Source of the DNA: Geosiphon pyriformis
Lineage: Eukaryota; Glomeromycota; Glomeromycetes; Archaeosporales; Geosiphonaceae
Length of the DNA: 64,000 nucleotides
Direction of reading: 5' to 3'
Assembly (NCBI GenBank): GCA_016748015.1
Contig: JAAOMT010000778.1
Span: 128,945 to 192,944, forward strand
The translations under genes were made by a program, and so were the position numbers. Below the pieces are notes generated by a model. That model saw only the letters and a program-made list of their open reading frames with translations. It did no database searches and was not told the origin of the DNA. Shown one piece after another: positions 13,153-24,219 of this stretch. Position 1 is the first letter of the stretch; each line of letters begins with the position of its first letter.

Positions 13153-15094
13153 GTGGCAACAAAAACCCCTACTCTTACTGTTCTTGAATTCTGTCATGCT
13201 ATTTACACACAAAATCAAAGTAATCTTGAATTACCAGAAGGGTGTTGTCTAGCAGAATTTGCCTTCACTTATTATATCAATGCCAGAATAAATTATCATA
13301 TAAGAAAGGAAGAAGAACCACACAATGCAAAACTTGGATTGTATAGAGAATTATCACAATACACTACAAAGGAAGTAGCAGTAATAGTCGCAACTATTGT
13401 CAAAATCTATCAAGAAATTGAGCAATATGCCAATGAAAATTTTTCAATATCCATAGGAAACACTAAGAAATGCACCAACAAAACCAAAGAAAATTTAGAA
13501 ACTAATCAGAAAAGTAACCAGCAAAAACTAGGAACATCTGCTCAAACACCAAAGAAAACTGTTACTCAATCAATAAAGAAACAATGTATTTATTCACCAG
13601 AAGATAAATCATACCATTTTTCACCAGAAAATAAGATACAAATTCCATTAGAAGCTGCATTATCATTAACATCAATTCCACAAATGCCAAGAACTCTTAG
13701 TTATACTGATAAAATTAAACAACATAACTGGGAAGACATACCAATTACAAGAAGATATTTATCACTATTCCAAAACCCTTTTTTTCAGCCAAAATTTGGA
13801 ATGGAGTTTGAAAACCATAAAGAGGAGTCTAAATCGGAATCTGAAAAAGAGACCAGTAAAAAAACAATTATAAGACTGGTCACTGGAACAAGCAGTTAGT
13901 CCAGAAACCAAGAAACTTATGATCAAAAGAAAGAACCAGATATAAGGGAAGCCACTTTTAGGAATGCTCAAAGAAATATCATCCCACCTCTTCTTAGACC
14001 AATAAGCCCACCAGCAGAAAACAGTGACAAAATGGCCACATCATACATTACAAGACTAACAGATTTCTCAGGAGAGAAAGAAGAAATGGATGTGTACATA
14101 TGGCTCAGAGAAGCACAAAAAGCCATTCAGGCAAATAACTGGAACAATCAAAGAGCAATTCAAACATTACCTTTCTTCCTGAAAGGCATAGCCGACTTGT
14201 GGTATCAAAGCCTAGAAACAAAACTCACAAGCTTCGCCAAATTTAAAAATGCACTCTTAGAGTATTTTAGTAATCCAAATGCCATAATTCAACTACAAAA
14301 CAAATTCAATACTATCAAGCAAAATACTGATGAAACTGTTACTCAATACTTTGCTTAATTCAATTGAATTTGCCATCAAATTGAAGCAATTGAACAAGGA
14401 TACTACACTGATTCTCAGGTTTTAAATCAGTTTATTAGAGGATTAAAAAGCAGCATTTTAGGAAAAGTATGCCCTGCCCACCCTAATTTCTTATTAGAAG
14501 CCGTTACACTTGCCAAAGCTCTTGAATCAGCTGAGAAAGAAGCTAACCATAGTCAAATGGTTAACATGGTAATGGAAGAAAATAAGACAAAAACATTAAA
14601 AAAAAGAGTAATGCAATTAGGGGAGAAACTCTCTAAGAAAATAGAAAGTTATCTCATCCCAGATCCAAGAAGAAATACATACCAACCACTCCAAAGATAC
14701 AGCCAGGAAGTCAGCAACAGTCAAAATAATTACTTGTTGTGCCAGGAATTCAGAACAGAAATGCATGCCTGCTATTTTTGCAAATGCATAGGACATTTGA
14801 TTAATCAATGTCGAATGCAAATGATACAGAAAGCACATGAAAATAATTATTACATGCCACCTCAAATGCCCAGAAACCAGTACATACCAATACCATGCCA
14901 ATATTTTACCACATATCAAAATCAAGAAACTTACTAGCAACAGTCCATGATAGCCAACCCAAATTGGTGTCTCAAGCCCCAAAATTAGCCCATGTAGAAC
15001 CAGAACGTATTGGTCCAGAGAAATCCAAACTGCGCTAAAACCAGTTAGCAAACCAATCCAAACTACCAAAATTATCAACAAACTTATCTTAATA
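13153..15094 (+). pseudogene. Gag of element A, broken
   Basis: One reading frame from about 13153 (GTG where an ATG is expected) with in-frame stops at 13897 (TAG), 14356 (TAA), 14935 (TAG) and others near the end. An N-terminal helical region resembles the gag N-terminus of element C. The retrotransposon gag (capsid) domain is at about 14032-14500, with the typical W...A.W / LWYQSL pattern. A zinc knuckle CYFCKCIGHLINQC sits at 14770-14811 (CxxCx4Hx4C intact). A Gln/Asn-rich tail fades out near 15094. Stops are explained by CAA/CAG to TAA/TAG. Confidence 0.8.
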
Positions 15095-15218
15095 TGGTTA
15101 ATCATCAGGTTAATAACTAGATTAATAATTACTATCTAAAAATATGATGGCTAATTATATGACATTAGGAGCTAATACATATGATAACTAATAAAAAGTA
15201 TGAGTTTCAATTATAACA
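15095..15218 (-). repeat. Truncated B/F-family LTR in reverse orientation
   Basis: About 124 bp matching, on the minus strand, the first part of the B/F LTR (its TGTTAT start corresponds to TATAACA at 15218, then the GGCTAATxATATGACAT block). It abuts gag of element A on one side and, exactly at its terminus, plus-strand B/F-type internal sequence on the other. A rearrangement scar. Confidence 0.65.
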
Positions 15219-15295
15219 ATACCAACCCAAATAATCAGCAAAAATTAGGTATAAATAAATACACTATTTTCAAAACAGAGATATCTTTAATCAAC

Positions 15296-15952
15296 ATAAA
15301 CAATTATTTCTTGGATTAAAATATTCAAAATGTTTTTTATACTCTTCATAAATATTGGATTAAAAACTATTCAAATATTACTTTGATTATTAAATAACAG
15401 ACCACTATAACTGATAATAATAGAATACATACTGTTATTAAACCAAAAAAAACCATTACCAGAAAAGAAAAAATTGGTAGCAAAATGAATAAATATATGC
15501 TAAAAAGTATAATAACAATGATATTTTTACTTTTTAACACAATTGAAAAAACAATCCAAGAAATCTTGTTTATAAACAAAAACTTGTCATATAAAAGACA
15601 ATTAAACTTCTATGGTTATCTTGGTGAAATTATAGAAGATATAAAACTTATGAAGAAAACAACTTTAAAGATACAGGTAGAAATTTTAGACATTATATAG
15701 TTAAATGTTTCAAGAGTTTTGACTATTGCTAAAAAAACCAAAACTTTTATACAAAGATTTGGTTTCTTGGATACAAATCTCATTTTACCTTAGGTATTAT
15801 ATATTTTATCTACAAAAAACTTTAATAAACAAGTTAGTTTTAAGCTAGACAAAACTCTTTAATTAAATTATCTCATAAATAGCTTGATTTTGCCAGAGTT
15901 CAATCTCTTTGGAGAGGATAATGTTATGGTTAAAATCCATACTTTTTATTAG
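15296..15952 (+). pseudogene. ORF3 of the B/F family, decayed copy
   Basis: About 219 codons in register with the ORF3 copies at 40737 (element B) and 47541 (element F, minus). The start codon is ATA. Central stretch NKNLSYKRQLNFYGYLGEI is clearly shared. In-frame stops occur, including TAG at the position (15698-15700) where B and F have TAA. The last codons (VKIHTFY) read into the LTR that starts at 15922. Function unknown; see the element B copy. Confidence 0.7.
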
Positions 15953-16679
15953 TTAACATATGTATTAGTCACTAATATCATATAATTAGCTACTCTATTT
16001 TTAGATAGTAATTATTGACTTGATCAATAACTTGACTATTAACCTAATCATTGATCTAATCATTAACTTGATCAATAACTTGATTATTAATCTTATCATT
16101 GACTTGATCATTAACTTAGTCATTGACCACTTTCAATAGCTATATAAGTAATAAGTTTTTTAGCTATAAAAAAACATAATTAAAGTAATAAAATAAAACT
16201 TACTATCAATTATTTTCTTTTATATTGCTTATTTTTTTTTTCCTATTTTCAAATATCTGAACATCTTAGAATAAAAAATTACTTGTTGGCATTCACATAT
16301 CTTATCTTTTTTTTTTCTTGATTTGTATTGTTAGAATTAACTTAAGAAGCAATTGCTTGCTTTTGTAATTTATTGAATAAAAAAACAATTAAAAAGCATA
16401 ACAATACCTGTTATTAATTCTAAAAATTATTGAGTTGAGACATAGAATAATAGCAGTAGTATTATTTTGTTGACAATTACAGACTATTCTTTTATTTTCA
16501 GATTTCCAGAAAAATTTTATAACTGTGATTTTTATAAGACTAATTATGCTATTGAATTTTTACTTATTCAATTTATTTTTATATTGTAATTATCTCTTTG
16601 ATTATTTTCATCACTTTATAATTCTGTTTTCTCTTGCTATCTATTAATTTGTTACTTCAATTTATAATAATATATAACA
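15922..16679 (+). repeat. LTR, B/F family
   Basis: 758 bp from TGTTATGG to TATATAACA. Contains the family's tandem TTGATCAATAACTTGATTATTAAC units at about 15995-16130. The right end abuts the hAT fragment. Confidence 0.75.
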
Positions 16680-16897
16680 ACTCTACTTTTCAACTTACCA
16701 AAATAAATTTATTGTCAGTATTATTCAATATTATTAAAGATTTAAAATCTAAAATAATAGAATTTAATAACCCAAATAGTCCAAATATTAATATATTTGA
16801 TAAATATAATTTTCAAAATAAAGTATAAAACTATTTTAATAAGTTTGAGTAGACAAAAAAAAAAAAACAGCTAAATATATGGTCTTAAAATATGTGT
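16680..16897 (+). pseudogene. hAT transposase fragment 1 (N-terminus into BED finger)
   Basis: Decayed coding sequence whose end reads KYMVLKYV; joined across element D (dropping one GTGT) it continues YKLFSC...TTKLFY. This resembles a BED zinc finger in which Cys codons became Tyr (TGT to TAT). A 13-A homopolymer disturbs the frame and there are stops (TAA, TAG). Assignment rests on continuity with the much clearer downstream pieces at 42055 and 45268. Confidence 0.5.
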
Positions 16898-17843
16898 TGT
16901 TACTCATAGAATATAGAAATTAAATATTAGTACATAAATTAGCCAATCAAAATAGACATAGTAAAAGTGGAATTCCAAGATTCTTTTTAGAGAAATTGCA
17001 GAATTCCAGAATTACAGAATTCCTGTATGAAAAATTACAGAATTTCAGAAATTCTAGGATTCTTGGCTAGAAAATTGAAGAATTCAAGGAATTTTATACA
17101 ATGAAATTTATGTATATATAGCAGTAGTATCAAAAGCTAGAAAATTAGTCAAGAAAACTTAAAATCAATTAGACTTTTAAAGTTTATTAGACTTACAGAT
17201 CATAATTATTAAATATTCTTCCTTTAAAAGATAGAATATTATAACTTGAAGTGAAATTACTTTCATATTAATAAAATTATCTATTATTTTTAAATCCATG
17301 TTATTGTTGTTTGTTTAAAAATCTAATCACTTTTCTATTTATTAACACTTCATGTTGATAAAATCCAATACTTAATCATACTAAAACAATAGCTCTTGAT
17401 TATAGCTATTAATGAAATACTAATTTTTTATTTTTTTTTCTTTATTTCTTTATTTTCTTTTATTCTTTTTATTTTATTTTATTTTATTTTGTTGTTTATT
17501 AAATTGATTAAAAAAATTAAGCACTGAGTTATTGACATCATGGATAGCTTGGTAAAAGACCCAGAAATAAGAGTATAAGATTTATAAATTAACAAATAGC
17601 TTACCAGAAGAGCATGACTGCCAAAATAAACCAGCCATCATGTTGAAGAAAAAAATTTAATGGAATTGCAATTTTGGGAGGCTACTGATAAAACAACTAT
17701 TAAATCTTTGTCTATTATACAAAAGACTCAACCAAAACCTTTAGATAACCAAAACCTTCAAATATTATCAACCATATTAGTTATTAAGCACCAAGTTATG
17801 CATTTGTTATTTGATTTAAAATCCCAAATAATCACTTGTAATA
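16898..17843 (+). repeat. 5' LTR of element D
   Basis: 946 bp, TGTTACTC ... TGTAATA (TAACA with a C-to-T change). Contains tandem GAATTCC/GGATTC-like units near 16970-17100 and a T-rich microsatellite (TTTTATT units, about 17427-17492) that is shorter in the 3' LTR, explaining the 46-bp length difference. Confidence 0.85.
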
Positions 17844-17862
17844 TTTGGTGCTCCCTGTAAGG
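17844..17862 (+). other. Primer-binding site of element D
   Basis: TTTGGTGCTCCCTGTAAGG directly after the 5' LTR; the first 16 bases are identical to the site of element C, and TTTGGTGCTCCCTGTAA is shared with element E. The TGG would pair with a tRNA CCA end. Confidence 0.75.
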
Positions 17863-17949
17863 TATAATCCAACAGAGAACCAGTACTAATAACAACCATG
17901 CAGAAAAGTGGCAAACCAAAAAAAAACAAAGAAAAATCACTTAAGATTT

Positions 17950-18053
17950 GTGAAATTTTTATTTTACCATTACTTTTGTAAAACTTGTTAAATTAAAAAC
18001 TCTAATTATTCAAAACCTGATTATTAAAACCCCAAACATTTGAAACTTACTAT
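17950..18053 (+). repeat. Start of the 87-bp tandem array of element D
   Basis: First unit or so of an array with the pattern TTAAATTAAAAACTC ... ATTCAAAACCTG ... ATTAAAACCCC ... AAACTTAC. The array is interrupted by element E and resumes at 21407. Confidence 0.75.
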
Positions 18054-19065
18054 TGTTATGGGTAAACTTGGTGGGGTATAGTGATAATATTTGGTGCTCT
18101 AATTTAGTGTTCTAAGATTGTATGTTTTTCATAGGGTTGATGTTTATCAGTCTTTAAAGGTCTTTTCTGAATGTCAATTTACCTGTTGAGTTTTTTGGTT
18201 ATAAGACACAGAGGTTTGATTTTTGCTGATTGCAACTTCTTTAAAAATGTAAACTATTTTTTTCAAGCTAACGAGCACAGTTGTTAAGATCTGGTATTAT
18301 CTTTTTACTCTTCTAGTAAGCTAACAAGATAATGTTAATATCCAAAACTTAGAAAGAGCCTTTCTCTTTTACCAGGCTATCATGAAGTCTATTTCCAGAC
18401 AGTCAATTTTTCTATATTGCTGCTTTACAAGAAAAAAATAAAAAAATAAAATAAAATAAAAGAAAATAAAAGAAAATAAAAAAATAAAAAAAATAAAATA
18501 AGAAATAAATGTCCTGTCAATAGCTATGATCAAGAGCTATTGTGCCAGCAGATTAAGTAATAGATAATAACATGAATTTGAAAAATTGAAGAGATATTTT
18601 ATTGATATAATTCCATTTTGGTTAATAGCAACTATCTTTGAAAGAAAGAGTATTTAATAATTATGACCTGCGAGTCTAATTGACTCTGAAAGTTTAATTG
18701 ACTTCTGAAAGTTTAATTTTCTTTTTGGATGTCTTTTTAACTTCTACAGCTACTCATTTTATACATTCTTTTTGTTTTATAAGATTGTTTCTGATTGTTT
18801 TATTATTGCTAATTATTGCTTTGCTATTTTTGTAATTGCTTCATTTTTCTATGTTATTACTAGTTATTCTATGTTATAATATGTTATCTGGTGTTATTAT
18901 ATGTTATTCTGTGTTATCCTACATTATAATGCATTATCTTGTATTATCCTGCATTATTCTAAGTTATAATGTATTATTCAACATTATTGTATGCTATTTT
19001 GTGTTATGTCACGTTTTGGTCATGTTTTTTCATAACTTTGAATCAGTTTTTCTACTCAGGTAACA
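18054..19065 (-). repeat. 3' LTR of element E
   Basis: 1,012 bp; on the minus strand starts TGTTACC (19065) and ends CATAACA (18054). It has an A-rich microsatellite (AAAATAAAAT units, about 18430-18506) and an array of about 11-12 bp TGTTATNNTA-type units (about 18845-19010) near its start. Confidence 0.85.
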
Positions 19066-20413
19066 TTATCTTTTTCTTTTAAAATTGAGCTTCTGCAAAA
19101 TCATAAATTTTTTTTTGTATTAATGTTGTTGCTGTAATTTCTATTGCTATTTTTAAATCTAATTTTATATGTGACTGGGGTTTTTTTTTAACTATAGTGG
19201 TCTGTTTAGAATATTCAAGTTTAAATCTTGCATCTGTATGTCCTCATTATTATTGCTGAATTAAGTTAATTTCTGTTCTATTGTAAGATTTAAAAACATG
19301 ATATATTGTTTGGTGTTTAAAGTAAAGTTTGAATCATTGTTGTCATTGTTGGTGGAGTTTGAATTATTGTTGTTATTATCAGTGGAGTTTGAATTGGAAT
19401 TAAATTCCGATTCCAATTCTTGCTGATTGGTTTATCTTCCTTGGAATTTGAATATATGATGCATAGAAGTAGATTGTAACTTGGAGCTGTTAGGTGAGTT
19501 TTGATGATTTGTTAATCAATTTTGGTACTACTGATTCTCAAATTCCTTTTTTTTCTCTAAGTTTTTTTTGTATTAACACTTTCTCAATGCTGACTTTTGG
19601 CATGAAAAAAGGCAATCTTCACACCAGTAAGTATGAATCTGAGTAGTTTTTTTCTGGAATTTTTCCAATGGGTTTTTAAATAATTGGAATTTTGAATTTC
19701 TAAAGGTTTGATGAGTTTTATCTAAGGTAAGTTTCCTTGTACAATAGCAGGGTTGAACTTATTAGGTTTTAAATATTTAAGTTTTGAATGATCAAGTTTT
19801 GAATAATCAGAGTTTTAACTTTAACAAGTTTTACCAAAGGTAAGTTTTTTTCTACACTAGCAGGGTTAAAATTTATCAAGTTTTGAATGTTCGGATTTTG
19901 AATTATTAGGTCTTAAAGAATTGGAGTTTTAACAAGTTTTATTGAAGGTAAGTTTCTTTATATAATAGCAGAGTTGAAATTATTGGGTTTTGAATAATTT
20001 TTGAAGTTTTTAATTTAATAAGTTTATTATAGATAAGTTTTTTATACAGCAGAGTTGGAATTATCAGGTTTCAAATAATTTTTGGAGTTTTTAATTTAAC
20101 AAGTTTATCAAAAGTAAGTTTTTTATATAATAGTAGGGTTGAAATTATCAGTTTTCGAATAATTTTTGGAGTTTTAATTTTAACAAATTTTTAATGAATT
20201 TATTAATAGTAATTTTTGAATGTTCAGAGTTTTAATGATCAGATCTTGAATAATTGGAGTTTTAATTTAACAAGTTTTTTAAAGGAAATGCTAAAATAAA
20301 AATTTTATGAATCTTAAGTAATTTTTTTCTTGTTTTTTCTTGGTCTTTCACTTTTGTAAATTTCTGGGATGTTCTGTCTTTGTGGATTTTATAACTTTAC
20401 AGGGAGCACCAAA
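19066..20413 (-). other. Interior of element E with tandem array and dUTPase remnant
   Basis: 1.35 kb. About 19640-20300 holds imperfect tandem units (AACAAGTTTTA..AAGGTAAGTTT..AGCAGGGTTG.AATTATTAGGTTTTGAAT, plus-strand reading). At about 19320-19420 are GGAGTTTGAATTATTGTTG-type units that encode the Asn/Ser linker on the minus strand. The stretch 19290-19120 (minus) reads ...HTDARFKLEYSKQTTI...LDLKIAIEI, matching dUTPase motif I (TDAGFDL) and the following strands. Confidence 0.75.
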
Positions 20414-21406
20414 TATTATGAATAAACTTGGTAAAGTATGGTAATAACATTTAATGCTCTAATTTAGTGTTCTAAGGTTGTATGTTTTTTACAGAGTTGA
20501 TATTTATCAGTCTTTGAAGATTTTTTTTGGATGTTAATTTATCTGTTGAGTTCTTTGGTTATAAGACACAGAGGTTTGGTTTTTGCTGATTGCAACTTCT
20601 TTAAAAATGTGAACTATCTTTTCCAAGCTAATGAGTGCAGTTGTTAAGATCTGGTGTTGTCTTTTTGCCTTTCTGGTAAACTAACAAGATAATGTTAATA
20701 TCCAAAACTTAGGAGGAGCCTCTTTCTTTTATCAGACTATCACAAAGTCTATTTTCAGACAGTCAATTTTTCTATGTTGCCACTTCACAAAAAAAAAATA
20801 AAAAAATAAAAAAAAAATAAAAAAAAATAAAAAAATAAAGAAAATAAAATAAGAAATAAGTGTCTTGTCAATAGTTATGATAAAGAGCTATTGTGCCAGC
20901 AAGTTAAGTAGTGGATAATAACATGAATTTAAAGAATTGAAGAGATATTTTATTGATATAATTCCATTTTTGTTGATAGCAACTATCCTTGAAAGGAGAA
21001 GTATTTAATAATTATAACCTGTAAGTTTAATTGACTCTGAAAGTTTAATTGACTTCTGAAAGTTTAATTTTCTTTTTGGATGTCTTTCTAACTTCTACAG
21101 CTACTTATTTTATACATTTTTTTTGTTTTATAAGATTGCTTTTAATTGTTCTGTTATTGCTAACTATTGCTTTGCTATTTCTGTAATTGCTTTATTTTTC
21201 TATATTATTACTAGTTATCCTATGTTATAACATATTATCTGGTGTTATTACATGTTATTCTGTGTTATCTTATATTATAATATATTATCCTGTATTATTC
21301 TAAGTTATAATGCATTATCCAATGTTATTACATACTATTTTGTATTATGTTATGTTTTGGGCATGTTTTTTTATAACTTTGGATTGGTTTTTCTACTCAG
21401 ATAACA
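20414..21406 (-). repeat. 5' LTR of element E
   Basis: 993 bp, matching the copy at 18054-19065 over its full length, with mainly transition differences and length changes in the A-rich microsatellite (about 20790-20851). Its left end at 20414 is TATTATG (TGTTATG with one change). Confidence 0.85.
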
Positions 21407-22240
21407 CTGTTAATAAATTTGTTAAAAAACTTATTAAATTAAAAACTTCAATTATTTAAAACCTGATTATTAAAACCCTAGACATTCAAAAATTACCATT
21501 GATAAATTTGTTAAAACTCATTAAATTAAAAACTCTGATTATTCAAAACCCAATCATTAAAAACCCAAACATTTGAAACTTACCATTAATAAATTTATTA
21601 AAAACTCATTAAATTAAAACTTCGATTATTTAAAATCTGATTATTAAAACTCCAAACATTCAAAAATTACCATTGATAAATTCATTAAAACTCATTAAAT
21701 TAAAAACTCTGATTATTTAAAACCCAATCATTAAAACCCCGAACATTTAAAACTTACTGTTAATAAATTCATTAAAAACTCATTAAATTAAAACTTTGAT
21801 TATTCAAGACCTGATTGTTAAAACCCTGAACATTTGAAAATTACCATTGATAAATTCATTAAAACTTATTAAATTAAAAATGTTAATTATTCAAAACCTG
21901 ATCATTAAAACCCCAAACATTCAAAAAATTACTATTGATAAATTTGTTAAAAACTCATTAAATTAAAAAATACTGATTATTCAAAACCCAATCATTAAAA
22001 CCCTGAACATTCAAAAAATTACCATTGATAAATTTGTTAAAACTCATTAAATTAAAAAATGCCAATTATTCAAAACCCAATCATTAAAACTCCGAACATT
22101 CAAAACTTACCTTTGATAAATTCATTAAAAACTTGTTAAATTAAAATGCCAATTATTCAAAACCCAATTGTTAAAACTCCAAACATTTGAAACTTACCTT
22201 TGATAAACTCATTAAAACTCTGATTATTCAAGACTTGATC
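21407..22240 (+). repeat. 87-bp tandem array of element D, continued
   Basis: Nine or so imperfect units spaced about 84-89 bp; the TTACCATTGATAAATT core starts near 21496, 21584, 21669, 21757, 21841, 21930, 22018, 22105 and 22194. Each unit contains ATTAAATTAAAAAC, GATTATTCAAAACC and ATTAAAACCCC blocks. Units differ mostly by C/T and A/G changes. Confidence 0.85.
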
Positions 22241-22529
22241 ATTCAAAAACTCAAACATTCAAAACCTGATAATTTTAACCTGCTATCATACAAAAAAACT
22301 TACCATTGATAAAACTTATTAAACTTTTAGCAATTTAAACTCCAGAAATTATTCAAAAATCCAAACATTCAAAGTTCAATAAATTCCAAATTCACGATTA
22401 TACAAAGAAACTTACCTTTGATAATCCAATAAAATCTAATTCTCACAGTACCAATAAATCAGCAAAACTCACCTGATGATTCTGAGTAAGAATATTGGAA
22501 CAAAGTCACAATCAACTCCCATGTGTCAT

Positions 22530-23049
22530 ATATTCAAAGAAGAGCCAATTAGCAAGAACAAATAGGAATCAGAATCAGAACTTAATTCCAATTTAAACTT
22601 CACTAATGACAGCAATAATTCAAACTTCACTAATGTCAACAACAATTCAAACTCTACTAATGACAACAATGATTTAAACTCTGTTGATAATGACAACAAT
22701 TCAAACTCTGTTGATAACAACAACAATTCAAACTCCACTAAATAACAATGATAATTCAAACTCTGCCAACAACAAATTCAAACTCCACTTCAAACACCAA
22801 ATAATATATCATGCTTTTAGATCTTACAATAGAGCAGAAATTAACTAAATTCAATGATAATAATAAGGGTATTATGTCTGAACATACATAATACAGATAC
22901 AAAATTTGAAATTGGAGACCACTATAGTTAAAAACCCCAGTCATGTATAAAATTAAAAAAAAAAAACAATAGAAATTACAACAACAACATTAATACAAAA
23001 GAGAGATTTAGAAAATTTCACAGGAGTTCAATATTAAAGGAAAGAATAA
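22530..23049 (+). pseudogene. Element D 3' interior: Asn/Ser linker, dUTPase N-terminal remnant, polypurine tract
   Basis: 22540-22800 holds tandem AATTCAAACTCYRCTAATGACAA-type units (coding for Asn/Ser/Asp-rich linker in element C). 22820-22990 aligns with the end of that linker and the first part of the dUTPase of element C (IEQKLT...NNKGIMSEHT, then a degenerate TDTKFEI for motif I and SCIKLK). It then jumps to the ORF3-tail/polypurine region AGTTCAATATTAAAGGAAAG (to 23049). Reading frames are lost. Confidence 0.7.
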
Positions 23050-23949
23050 TATTACTTATAGAATATAGGAATTAAATATTAGTACATAAATTAGCCAATC
23101 AGAATAGACATAGTAAAAGTAGAATTCCAAGATTTCTTTTAGAGAAATTGCAGGATTTTAGAATTACAGGATTCTTATATAAAGAATTACAGAATTCCAA
23201 GAATTCTAAGATTCTTGGCTAGAAAATTGAGGAATTTAAGAAATCTTGTATAATGAAATTTATGTATATATAACAGTAGTATCAAAAGCTAGAAAATTAG
23301 TCAAAAAGACTTAAAGTCAATTAAACTTTCAGAGTTTATTAGACTTGTAAATCATAATTATTAAATACACTTTCTTCAAAAAATAGAATACTATAACTTG
23401 AAGTGAAATCACTCTTATATTAATAAAATTATCCATTATTCTTAAATCCATGTTATTGTTGTTTGTTTGAAAATCCAATCACTTTTCCATTTATCAATAC
23501 TTTATGTTAATAAAATCCAATACTTAACCACACTGAAACAATAACTCTTAATCACAGCTATTGATAGAATACTAAGTTCTTATTTTCTTTTCTTTATTTC
23601 TTTATTTTCTTTTGTTGTTTACTAAATTGATTAAAAGGATTAAGTGCTGAGTTATTAATGTCATAAATAGTCTGGTAAAAAACCCAGAAATAAGGGTATA
23701 AGATTTATAAATTAATGAATAACTTATCAGAAGAGCATAACTACCAGAATAAACTGGTTATTACACTAAAGAAAAAAATTTGACAGAATTGTAATTCCAA
23801 AAGACTACTGATAAAACAACTATTGAATCTCTGTTCATTATATAAAGGACTTAACCAAAACCTTCAGATATCATTAATTATATTAGTTATTAAGCACCAA
23901 ATTATGGGTTTGTTATTTGATTTAAGACTCCAAATAATCATCTGTAATA
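23050..23949 (+). repeat. 3' LTR of element D
   Basis: 900 bp, starts TATTACTT (TGTTACTT with one G-to-A) and ends CTGTAATA, followed by GTGT. Matches the 5' LTR throughout. Confidence 0.85.
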
Positions 23950-23953
23950 GTGT

Positions 23954-24219
23954 ATAAACTATTTTCTTGTGAAATTATAGACACTACCAAACTCTTTTAT
24001 AATATTATTTAATGACTTTTTATTGACAATATATGTTATAATAAAAGAATATTATAAAAAAAGACAAAATGTTTAGAAAGATTACAAGTCAATTGAAAAA
24101 ATGTTTTAATAGATAAAATTACTATTTTTTTTTATGCTTTTTGGCCAATTTAATTAGAAAACTGCTTTAATTTTTATGATAACTGCTATTAATATTAATA
24201 ATAAAAAACTTTATAATAT
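23954..24219 (+). pseudogene. hAT transposase fragment 2
   Basis: Continues the BED-finger reading (YKLFSCEI..TTKLFYNII) right after the duplication of element D and ends ...NKKLYNI at the 5' LTR of element B; the text resumes as IIIWLINC after element B at 42055. Heavily decayed, several stops. Best read as the segment between BED finger and RNase H-like core. Confidence 0.5.

Larger units (their letters stand above)
12185..15094 (+). mobile_element. Element A: truncated LTR retrotransposon (5' LTR plus gag)
   Basis: Starts with TGTTACAG inside the second LINE and carries an 887-bp 5' LTR, a primer-binding site and a Ty3-type gag. Protease, reverse transcriptase and integrase are missing: after gag the sequence switches to an inverted LTR piece of another family. 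No 3' LTR of this family was found in the window, so a target-site duplication cannot be checked. Confidence 0.75.
15219..16679 (+). mobile_element. 3' end of a B/F-family Ty3 element (ORF3 plus 3' LTR)
   Basis: Begins with the sequence that in elements B and F lies between integrase and ORF3 (ATACCAACCCAAATAATCAGC), continues through ORF3 and ends with a complete LTR. Gag and pol are absent. It is the most decayed of the three ORF3-bearing copies. Confidence 0.75.
18054..21406 (-). mobile_element. Element E: non-autonomous LTR retrotransposon nested in D
   Basis: A minus-strand element with LTRs at 20414-21406 (5') and 18054-19065 (3'), flanked by CTAT (18050-18053) and CTGT (21407-21410), a 4-bp duplication with one transition. 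Reading on the minus strand: 5' LTR, primer-binding site TTTGGTGCTCCCTGTAA (20413-20397), tandem units of the same kind as in D (about 20300-19640), Asn/Ser-type repeat, dUTPase N-terminal remnant (about 19290-19120), polypurine tract (about 19082-19066), 3' LTR. No gag or pol. Same internal order as D, so both descend from one deletion derivative. Confidence 0.87.
16898..23949 (+). mobile_element. Element D: non-autonomous LTR retrotransposon
   Basis: Two LTRs (16898-17843 and 23050-23949) flanked by the exact 4-bp duplication GTGT (16894-16897 and 23950-23953). The 5.2-kb interior has a primer-binding site and polypurine tract but no gag, reverse transcriptase or integrase. It holds a tandem array of about 87-bp units, an Asn/Ser-type repeat, a remnant of the dUTPase N-terminus and an ORF3-like tail, all matching parts of element C. 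Element E is inserted in the tandem array. It inserted into the BED-finger region of an hAT transposase. Confidence 0.88.

Noticed and set aside
24216-24219. Target-site duplication for element B
   Set aside because: Left flank ATAT and right flank TAAT do not match, and the surroundings are too AT-rich to choose another register.
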